From: Seminavis robusta
Lineage: Eukaryota > Bacillariophyta > Bacillariophyceae > Naviculales > Naviculaceae
DNA length: 64,000 nt
Assembly: GCA_903772945.1 (NCBI GenBank)
Contig: CAICTM010000038.1
Location: 95,124-159,123 of the forward strand
Reading direction: 5' to 3'
Shown here piece by piece: positions 56,101 through 64,000 of this stretch. The notes under the pieces were generated by a model. It was not told where the DNA came from, ran no database searches, and saw only the letters and a list, made by a program, of their open reading frames with translations. Each line of letters opens with the position of its first letter. Within the stretch, counting starts at the first letter, position 1. A program made the translations under genes and the position numbers.

Positions 56101-59100
56101 ATCCAACTCAGTTTTCCCCATCAGTCTGGGGACAAAACTAACCCGATGGACTCGACTCCCGATGGTAAGCTTGCGTTTTCTGGCATGTCGAGTGGGTGTG
56201 CGTCCAAATCGACCATATTGCCATCACCACTTTGGCGCACCAACGGATACATGTAGTTGCTTTGGCAAGGGCGACGCAAAGGGGCAACAGCCACAAGATC
56301 GTTCCCAGGAGGATCTGATCCTTGGCAAGCCTGTTACAGAGGGGGCGAAGGGAAAGCGTGCTGTTGTCTGGTGGCTGCTGGGTAGGCTTGATGGTGTCAG
56401 TTACGTTGTCACTAGGCGGGATTGATGGCATGTTTAACATATGGGGGATAACTGTTGCCTATGACCAGAGAGCTGCCTGATAGCTTCGTGCGTTGGTTCT
56501 TCTGGTGGCTGGCTGCCTTACTAGAGCTGTGTTTGTGCCACGTCGCTCTGCCTGTGTTACTCAATTCCTCTCTTGTTGCCCGTGGTTGCTACGTTGCTAC
56601 ATGTACGGTAGTGCGCTTTATCACTGTAGCAAGCTTGCACATTTTGGGCAGAAGGGAGCTCTACTGAGGTGCCAGTTACTGGCCCTAGGCCTGCTAACCA
56701 AGCAGGAGCGAGCTTTGGAGAGGCAGAGCCTAGCCCAATGGTAATTCTGGGCGAGATGATAGTTGGAGGGAAAATCCCGGGAAACCTGGCCCACCTGGTG
56801 GGTGTCCAGTATTGAGTACTACTACTAGATGGTAGGAGCACGGGTTGTTGATCAAATTGCTCCGCCTATGTAGTTCAAAGGGCAAGGGGCAAGGAGCACA
56901 TGGATTGCCGTGTAAGTCCTTGGTCTGGGAGATGCTTTCGATGGGTGGGATGGTAAGCAAAAAGAAACCGTGGGCAAGCATTTGGGCAGCATGCGGTGGA
57001 CACTACAGAAGGTTTACTTCTTGCCTGACTATGTGCGGCCGCTTGGACTGAGTCGAGCTCAGTCTTTGTTTTCGTTCACTGGATTTGCCCCATGCGGCCG
57101 GTACCTCGCGCTGTACGGTACATGCAGGCTTTCCCATCGTCAGGCCTGCCTGGATTGCCGGAGTCGAGTCGAGTCAATGAAAGTAAAGTCAAGTTCGCAA
57201 CAACTGTTCCTGTTCCCTCTGCTTACAATAACCGTGGTTCCCAAACATGGTTGTCTGATTTGATTCGATTCGATTCGAGCGATTTTAGGGTTTTACGGTA
57301 GTACCGTACGGTACGGTTGTGAGTTGTGAGGTGCTGTACCGTACCTTTGGTAAAGTGGTGTCATATAGAAAAAATATTCGAAATTTTTCATTTTGGATGT
57401 TTAGATTAATAAATTAGAAAAAAGGGGAAAAACTCAAAATTGATTTGCCCCACCATATTATGGGTAGTTATACCCTGTCAAGCTACCCACCTAGCAATAT
57501 GGGTGTTCTAGAAATCCTATTATCTTGAAGATAATAGACAGTTCTGACTTCTACTAAAAGAGTAGATATCATTCCCAACAAAAATTTTCGAAAAAGGTTG
57601 AGTTTTGGCTGAGATACGGGCCTTAAGATATGGCCAGTTGGGGTACAACGCACCCTTGGAATACTGGGGAGACTTACTTGGAGCCCAGAAACTGCCCAAA
57701 CCATGAAAGTTGATGTTTGCTCCCTTGCCTAACATATTCAACTCTGGGAGCAAATAAGAAAAAAATCTATTTTATCACCTCTTTGTTAAGAAAACTGTCT
57801 CCCCAATTTGCATTCCAGGACCCAAGCAAAGGTACGGTACTCACCCCTTGTAGTCTAATTTCGACCTTGAACTCCGTAATGAACACCATGGCGGCACTGG
57901 TAGAGCGTTGAGAAATGCCGTTTCGCAATACATGCACAAAACGTAACAACACTGAACGTTTTCAAGATAGTCCCTTCAATGGAAGACTAGCTACGCACAT
58001 CGTAGACTGCTATTATTGTCTACGTGGCCTGGTTAGTAGCTACTAGTAGTTAGTTAGATTTTGCTACTGTCAACTATCACGAAGTCGCAGCAAGCACTTG
58101 GACACCACTTCCAGTAGTACTGGTAGCCACTGGTGCTCTGGATTGAGATAAGGAGTGCGCTGGGAGCCAAAGGGTTGCCTGTATGGTACTCGTAGCGGTA
58201 CCAGTAACCACACCAGACCTACCAGGTACGGTACCGGTACCTCACTTCGAGAGTACTAGTAGTCTAGCTGGCTTTGTGCCTGCTCTGGTCGACGTCAAGG
58301 CCACGATGAGCACAATGATTGGTATTTAATTAATATCTGGTACAGCTGGTCTTCCGGTGATCATCTCCAGCGAGCGAATTAGAGGCCCACTTAAGTATTT
58401 GTGACTATTCTCCCTTCTTCGTTCTTCTTTAAGGCCGCAACAATGACTACTTTGCGACGTGATGTCCAGTGGCCTTAGTCGCATTGTCGCATTGAAACAT
58501 ACCAGTACCGGTACCGTAGTCTAGTATATGTATGTAGTAGAATGTAGTTCACTCCGGAGTAAATATACCACCAATACCGTACTCAGAGCAGTACTTGATT
58601 TCCACTACTGATACATGTACGATGCATGCAAAGATTTTGCACGTCAAAATATATCTATCTTTCTCCTGGGTAACTATATTAGAATAACAATGCACGTTAA
58701 GATATAACCCATAAATTCAATTTCGTCTTGTCCAGTGTGTGAGAACACCTGTGATTGAGAAAGCTTCCAGGAACCGCACCCGGCATTGCCAGGTGCCAGG
58801 CCAGCGTACTAGTATGTACGGTATGTACGGAAGCTGTACGGACCATCCAGGGAAGCCTCCAACTTAAAGCGAGCAAGCAAGCAAGCCGTGGCAGCAACAA
58901 CAGTGAGCAGCAACTCAATCACAAGTAAGTCAAAAGCCACCGCCATTTTGAATGCACCGAACGAGTAGCATATACAGTGGAGAACCTTATCCAATCCATA
59001 CTGTACCTTGCCTTCCTCCATCCATCAGCTATACTTGTAGTAGACTAGTCAGTCTATAGTCTGTGTCTCTCGCCCATCCAAGGTCAATTCAAGTCAACTC

Positions 59101-59149
59101 AAGTCAATTCAAGTCTTACTCTAGCTAGAGTAGTCTACTTGTGTCTATC
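53171..59149. other. Gene-poor region of 6 kb
   Basis: No gene supported. It contains a degenerate TGACCATGG run near 54491-54540, GAATC/GATTC words near 57255, an A/T-rich hairpin cluster at 57517-57754, and repeated CAAGTCAATT words at 59080-59115, just upstream of the 59-kb gene. Open frames at 53.3-58.9 kb are short and overlap on both strands. Confidence 0.45.
57517..57754. other. Cluster of three inverted repeats in an A/T-rich patch
   Basis: Stem CTATTATCT/AGATAATAG at 57517-57525/57529-57537 (9 bp, 3-nt loop). Stem TCTACT/AGTAGA at 57550-57555/57561-57566. Stem TTTGCTCCC/GGGAGCAAA at 57716-57724/57746-57754. The surrounding 57.35-57.95 kb is richer in A/T and lacks the CTAG/GGTACC words common elsewhere. 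It could be a structured RNA, a foreign insert or chance. Confidence 0.4.
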
Positions 59150-62100
59150 ATGCCCTCTCCCACTCCTCCTTCAGCTGGTGCTGCAGATGCCCAATTGAAT
59201 GGACTTCTTGCTGTAGCCATGGCAGCCTCACAAGTACAAGGACAACAGCAAATGCCAATGCCAATGGCAATGGCAACTGCAAACAAGACCAACTCTGGTA
59301 CTGGTAAAGCTACTGGAAGTACTAGTGGCATTACTGGTACTGGTACGAGTAGGACTTGTGGCGGAAGCGGCCCGCTTAAGAAACGAAAAGCTCCTCCGCT
59401 TGATGCTGCTCCTGCTCCTCCTGCTGCTGTGGTAGCTGCTAGTAGTGCTGCTGCTGTGGTAGCTGCTAGTAGTGCTGCTGCTGCTGCTACTACTAGTGGT
59501 GCTCCTCCTGCTCCAAAGGTCATGAAAGCACTGCCAGGATCAGCTTTCGCATCGTATGCTACGGCTTTCACTCCAACTACATGTACTACCAGTGCCAGTG
59601 CCAGTGCCCGTACAAGCACCACCGCTGTAACCAACACCAATGTCCAGCCAAATATCAAGCCTACACCTACACCTGCACCTGCCAACATCAACATCAACAT
59701 AGACATGAAGCCTCCCCCTCCTGTTGTACCTGTTGCAGCCAAAGCGACAGCCCCAGCGCCAACACCATCTGCTAATTCACAGCAACAACAGCAGCAACAG
59801 CAACTCAACGATGCCTCATTCGTGGCAAGTCAACTCTATCTAAGCCAGTACTTGCACGCATATCAAAACTGCAAACAGAGCCAAAAGGGAGAGCACAAAG
59901 AGACGTACCACGATACGCTGGTTTGGTTGACGTGTCAAGTACTACAAGATGCATTTCCAAACAACAAGCAACAACTGCAGCAACTACCCCCAGCACGTGA
60001 AACACACATGTTTGTGGCCATGCTACAACACCTAAACGCAACTAACAACAACAAATTCCCCATTTTGCAAACATGGTTAAAGCAAAAGCTACAGATTAAC
60101 CTACAGCAAACACAACAGGCACAAGCGCAAGTACAAGTACAAGCACAAGATCAACAACAAGATCAAGACAAAAAGCCAGCCGCAAAACCTCAACCCAACA
60201 GGCAGCAGCAAACGCAACCAACACAAAATAATGCCAACGCTCAACATCTCCCAGCAGATCTAGCTCAACTGCTCAATGCACTATCTGCCAATGGACAACA
60301 AGGGGAACTTGCCAATCAGCTCAAAGCACGCATGGCGACATCATCAAGCACTACGGGAGCTGCGGCTGCAGCAACGGCCAATACAACGCACCAACAAAAG
60401 CAAGGACATGAACGGGAGCCAGCTGCTGCATTATCAATGCTCTCAGCAGCAGCAGCCAGAGCAACGGGGACTCCCAATCTAAAGAGCCAGTCGCAACCCC
60501 AACACAAACAGCAACCGTCAGTCCTATCACAAACAGGACACGCCAAGGCAGCAGCAACTAAAGCGCTTACAAAACAGGCAATGGCCCAAACGAAAACTCA
60601 AGGACAAGCCATAGGATCACAAAGGCGGCAGTCAGGCGCTGCTACAGGTACCAATCAACAGAATATATCCCAACTACTCAATCAACTAGCATCGTACGGA
60701 CAGCAAGGTGACCTGGTCCATAAACTGAAAGGTCTTGTGGCGACATCATCAGAATCAGAAACTGGGAATACGGCCGCAACGGTCGCTAGACCCACACAAA
60801 CTTCAACAGCAAATCTTGACAGGCTGCAAAACCAGCAACAGAACCACAAGGAATCACTGGCGCTGCTGAACGCAGCCTCTGCTAGAACTGCAGCTGGCCC
60901 GCCAGGAACTGGACACGACCAAGGACCGTCAACGCCACATCAACGTGGGCTCTCCGGCAACATTCCACCAAACAACAACAACAACAACAACATTGCCGAT
61001 CAACTCAATGCTCTTTTGGAATTGTCAAAGACAACACGGATGGCAACCGCAGCAGCAAGAACAACAACCGCGGCACCAGTTCCTCCTTCTCCATCCAACA
61101 GCAGCAGCAACAACAACAACAACAACATGGCTGAGCAACTCAGGGCTCTCCTAGAATTGTCGTCGTCAAAGAAGGATACAGCACCTAGCGATGACACCAC
61201 ACAGACGGCAGCCGCAACAACAAGGACAACAGCGGGAATACCTGCTTCGTCGTCCAACAACAACAAGAACAACGGCATTGCTGATCAACTCAGAGCTCTT
61301 TTGGAATTGTCAAAGACAGCTGGGGCAACCAGCGATGCAAGGCATCTGAATACGACACATGCAGCAGATGCAACCGAAAGATCGATGCAGGCTCAAACAA
61401 CAAGCACCAGCAATGCTGCTACGAACATTTCCAACGATGGTGTTGGATATCCCGTGTCGACAGCTCTGCTACGAGCACTAGTTGCCAGGACCAATCACAG
61501 TGTTGCCGGTAACAGCAACACGGCGTCAGCCGCCGCCAACGACTACTCCATCGCCCAGAACATCGGCCGACGTCCTTCTGCACGGTCAACGGTGGATGCT
61601 GCAGCGATGGTCCCACAAAGGAACGATGCAACAACCGGCTCTACGGCAGTGAACAGTGGCAACGGTGTCCGTAATCAGTCTCAGGCTGGTGCCTCTGGGT
61701 TGATTCCGGTTGCAGTCACTGCGGCTATTCCAACGAGGTCATCTGCCCCAGCGCCTCAAGCCGATGTGGCTACCCTTATTGAGAGCTTGTTGCGAAGGCA
61801 GGCTTCGAACCCCCCTACAGGGCAGCATCCGCAACATGCTTCTTCGTTACCTACCGGGGAATCGACTACGGAAGCTGCTCGTGCAACGGCTCCGGCTCCA
61901 ACCCAAGCGACCAATGTCCTAAACCTTGCCGAGCTCATTGGCAACATGATGAATCCGACGGCCCCGCAAGCACTTCAAGGCACTGTCCAGCAACGACGGC
62001 AGTCTAGTCTTTCTTTGGTGCGACCGTCTGCTTCCAATTTGGCAGCATTGGCTCCAGGATCGGCGAATGCACAAGACCCCAATATTGCCCGGTTGATTCA

Positions 62101-62248
62101 ACAATTGGTGGGGTCTCCCGCGCCGCCTCCAGTGCAAGAACGTCGGGCGTCTGTAACACTGCAAAGCACAGAAAGCAATCGGCAACCTTTGCAGGATCTT
62201 GTCTCCCAGCTTCCACCAGCACTGCGCGATGCCCTTTTCAGGAAGTGA
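59150..62248 (+). CDS. Large low-complexity protein with internal repeats, probable nuclear cofactor
   Basis: 1032 residues in one exon. ATG 59150 is the first Met in the frame, after TCTAGCTAGAGTAG leader DNA. It is Ala/Gln/Asn/Thr/Ser-rich. A basic LKKRKAPP near residue 75 could be a nuclear signal. Residues about 223-318 are the only ordered-looking part (QLYLSQYLHAYQNCKQ, HDTLVWLTCQVLQDAF, FPILQTWLKQKLQ), predicted helical. Then come two copies of a unit like LLNALSANGQQGELANQLK (about 373 and 509), each followed by a Met- or Val-Ala-Thr-Ser-Ser motif, and three copies of IADQLRALLELSK (about 615, 660, 709). Further short leucine helices (NLAELIGNMM, NIARLIQQLVG) follow, ending LRDALFRK. 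The repeats look like one helix motif spaced by disordered linkers. No known family. Confidence 0.75.
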   Translation: MPSPTPPSAGAADAQLNGLLAVAMAASQVQGQQQMPMPMAMATANKTNSGTGKATGSTSGITGTGTSRTCGGSGPLKKRKAPPLDAAPAPPAAVVAASSAAAVVAASSAAAAATTSGAPPAPKVMKALPGSAFASYATAFTPTTCTTSASASARTSTTAVTNTNVQPNIKPTPTPAPANININIDMKPPPPVVPVAAKATAPAPTPSANSQQQQQQQQLNDASFVASQLYLSQYLHAYQNCKQSQKGEHKETYHDTLVWLTCQVLQDAFPNNKQQLQQLPPARETHMFVAMLQHLNATNNNKFPILQTWLKQKLQINLQQTQQAQAQVQVQAQDQQQDQDKKPAAKPQPNRQQQTQPTQNNANAQHLPADLAQLLNALSANGQQGELANQLKARMATSSSTTGAAAAATANTTHQQKQGHEREPAAALSMLSAAAARATGTPNLKSQSQPQHKQQPSVLSQTGHAKAAATKALTKQAMAQTKTQGQAIGSQRRQSGAATGTNQQNISQLLNQLASYGQQGDLVHKLKGLVATSSESETGNTAATVARPTQTSTANLDRLQNQQQNHKESLALLNAASARTAAGPPGTGHDQGPSTPHQRGLSGNIPPNNNNNNNIADQLNALLELSKTTRMATAAARTTTAAPVPPSPSNSSSNNNNNNMAEQLRALLELSSSKKDTAPSDDTTQTAAATTRTTAGIPASSSNNNKNNGIADQLRALLELSKTAGATSDARHLNTTHAADATERSMQAQTTSTSNAATNISNDGVGYPVSTALLRALVARTNHSVAGNSNTASAAANDYSIAQNIGRRPSARSTVDAAAMVPQRNDATTGSTAVNSGNGVRNQSQAGASGLIPVAVTAAIPTRSSAPAPQADVATLIESLLRRQASNPPTGQHPQHASSLPTGESTTEAARATAPAPTQATNVLNLAELIGNMMNPTAPQALQGTVQQRRQSSLSLVRPSASNLAALAPGSANAQDPNIARLIQQLVGSPAPPPVQERRASVTLQSTESNRQPLQDLVSQLPPALRDALFRK

Positions 62249-62913
62249 CCATCCAGGAGGCAACTAGCTAGCTGCATGAACTAATCTCCAACCCAAATAG
62301 ATACTACTACTAGCTAGCTTGTCAGAAAGGTATTTTCGTATGACGGACAGACGACTCGGGATCCACAATCACGGTTCGTGATTGGGGATGTGTGACTCAA
62401 ATCAGATGGTTATCCGATCATCATCAGATGGCCAGGTGTACGAGGAACGAGGACAATGGTCGTCTAGATGATGCAACTACAAAGGTTAGGAAGTTAGGTC
62501 GAAGAGATGAATGCAAGGAGCGACGGGATGGAGCAAATGAATGGACGGATGAGGTCCATAGGTTTAGTAAAAGGGAAAGCCCTCCAGGGCCAACCATGCA
62601 CTTCAGGAAAGATAGATCGACGAGATCTATCTGTAGATGAAACTACGAGAAGCAGAAGGATCGAAAGATCCTGGTATATGTATGCATATCGGAGCTCAGT
62701 TGTGAGCTCACAATCTGAACGAGAGAGAAAGAGAAAAACGAAACGAATAGCCAGTCTACTTAGACAGTAGAGCTGGAAAGATATGATTAAATTAGAGAAA
62801 TTGTGCGTTAAGTTCACACCTTTTCAACACGTTTTAAAACGTAGCTATCAGGAAAGAGTGAGCTTGGATCCAGGTTGTCAAAAGAAAAGAGAAGAATTGA
62901 GAGTAAGTAAAGA
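62249..62913. other. Region between the low-complexity gene and the retroelement
   Basis: Probably contains the leader or part of a long terminal repeat of the downstream retroelement, but no LTR boundary or primer-binding site can be fixed because the partner LTR is outside the window. Confidence 0.4.
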
Positions 62914-64000
62914 TGTCACGGAAGGATAAAAAGGAAAATAACATACGTCGAGCAAGTATCCCATCTTCGAGGAAAAGAATGAGAAAGTATACAGTTATAA
63001 CAAGTGTCAAGATTAGCTATGGCCACTTAATATCGAAAGAATGAGAGAAAAAGATAAAGAACTGATAAAAGACTCTACAGAGATCAAACCGGACAACTGG
63101 GAAAACCCTATCAGGTACGGGACAAGTTGTCGACGAAGACGAAATAAGAAATACCAGATTGAAAGTCTAGCAGAAGAAAGAAACATCAGAAAAGAGCTGC
63201 TAGGAAATAAACTGCTGGATTACGAATCAATGTGGATCAGACACAAGGGTCAAGGGAGTCGCCTATCGAACACTACTGGCTCAAACCGAACGACTGACAC
63301 ATGCTGCTCGGGAAATTCAAGGGCTGTGGGAGTCCATGCTGGACTCCTACGATGCTGAAGACTGTGGTGAGGTAGCAGCTCTACGAACGGAATACTACGC
63401 TGTAAAGATGGACATCAAGGAAAACCCAAGGAAGTTCGAGATTGGACTCGACGTAAAACGCAAGAAGCTAGCAAAGGACTGGTTCAAGATCTCGGACGAA
63501 GAATACATCAAGGACCTTCTCGAGAAGTTGCCGAAGAAGGAAGGAGAACTCGGAGTGTACCATGAAGTGAAGAGAATGTTCTGCGAAGGAACAAGACAAC
63601 AGGAAATGGAAAAACGGTAAAGAGTGTGGTGGATTACTTATGCGAAATCTACGATGAGATTAAGACACGGAACAAGTCGACAGACCACATTGGCGAAACA
63701 GCTTTCATGATTGGAGGAATACAGTTCAAGGGCAGATGCAGGAAACGTGGATAAGATCGGACACAAGAAACAAGATTGCCCAGACAAGAAAGGCCCGAAC
63801 GGAAGAAGCTACGGACAAAGGTACCAAGGAAAGTCAAACGTTAAATTCAGCAGGAACAATGGAAGCAGTAGCGGGATTTCAAGGAAACGAAGAAGTCAGC
63901 GGAAAGTGCTTCCACTGTGGAAAGATTGGGCACAGGAATTCGGATTGCCTAAAACTTCCCCAAAAAGGCGGGAAACAACGGAAAAAATTATCCTCTTTTT
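62914..64000 (+). pseudogene. Degenerate LTR-retrotransposon gag region, running off the right edge
   Basis: Gag-like sequence is spread over several frames. A basic start at 62914 (MSRKDKKEN) soon shifts. The longest piece, about 63260-63620, reads as a helical capsid-like segment (KMDIKENPRKFEIGLDVKRK, EEYIKDLLEKLPKKEGELG). After a shift a VVDYLCEIYDEIKTR piece follows. Two CCHC zinc knuckles come last: the first, near 63735-63775, is broken by a lost Cys and a one-base shift. The second, at 63907-63948, keeps Cys-x2-Cys-x4-His-x4-Cys. The order capsid then knuckles fits Ty1/copia-type gag of diatoms; polymerase would lie beyond the edge. Multiple shifts and stops show it is decayed. Confidence 0.7.

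Noticed and set aside
56096-56440. Overlapping 109- and 100-codon frames on opposite strands
   Set aside because: Considered as a transposon fragment because of Cys/His content, but spacing fits no zinc-knuckle or integrase pattern.
59125-59808. 227-codon minus-strand frame opposite the low-complexity gene
   Set aside because: It mirrors Ala/Thr/Gln-rich codons of the plus-strand gene, giving Cys and Val/Leu runs with no domain.
1-64000. CRISPR arrays, rRNA genes, bacterial operons
   Set aside because: The direct repeats seen are too few or lack regular spacers; no rRNA-like conserved blocks; genes are spliced and widely spaced.

Overview
This window looks like nuclear DNA of a diatom, most likely a pennate one. 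I cannot fix the species from sequence alone. The signs are genes with few or short GT-AG introns (about 75-150 bp), two heat-shock-factor-type transcription factors, a Myb-like DNA-binding protein of a type I associate with diatoms, 7TM receptors of the diatom kind, Gln/Ala/Asn-rich proteins, and intergenic DNA full of the short palindromic words CTAGCTAG and GGTACCGGTACC. There is no prokaryotic operon structure, rRNA, convincing tRNA or CRISPR array. Several gene models below were rebuilt by splicing; in each, the reading frame closes across every junction.

Layout. 0-1.5 kb: 5' part of a Mutator-like transposase on the minus strand, running off the left edge. 1.5-5.1 kb: mostly non-coding, with two 10-bp-period tandem arrays. 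5.1-11.4 kb: a secreted His-containing protein of bacterial-like family, a macro-domain protein, a secreted Cys-rich protein with a truncated copy of its 3' end just upstream, and a sulfotransferase. 12.2-14.2 kb: two paralogous small proteins with N-terminal acylation signals. 14.8-15.2 kb: a MITE-like element. 16.2-18.4 kb: a three-exon 7TM receptor. 19.8-22.3 kb: a large TPR protein. 22.3-28.0 kb: gene-poor. 28.0-35.7 kb: a 13-exon class C-type receptor with a periplasmic-binding-protein-like ectodomain and two microexons, followed on the same strand by an SLC1 amino-acid transporter. 37.2-38.5 kb: HSF with a C-terminal DNA-binding domain. 42.0-42.9 kb: basic nuclear-looking protein. 46.6-48.1 kb: second HSF. 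51.2-51.5 kb: a reading frame broken by a tiny repeat insertion. 51.9-53.2 kb: Myb-like regulator. 59.2-62.2 kb: 1032-residue low-complexity protein with internal repeats. 62.9-64 kb: decayed retrotransposon gag running off the right edge.

How they might work together. Most genes are sensing, signalling or transcription genes: two membrane receptors, two acylated small proteins, a TPR scaffold, three DNA-binding proteins and at least one likely cofactor. The closest functional pairing is the amino-acid-type receptor beside an amino-acid:cation symporter. That is an inference from domains and position; eukaryotic neighbours need not be co-regulated.
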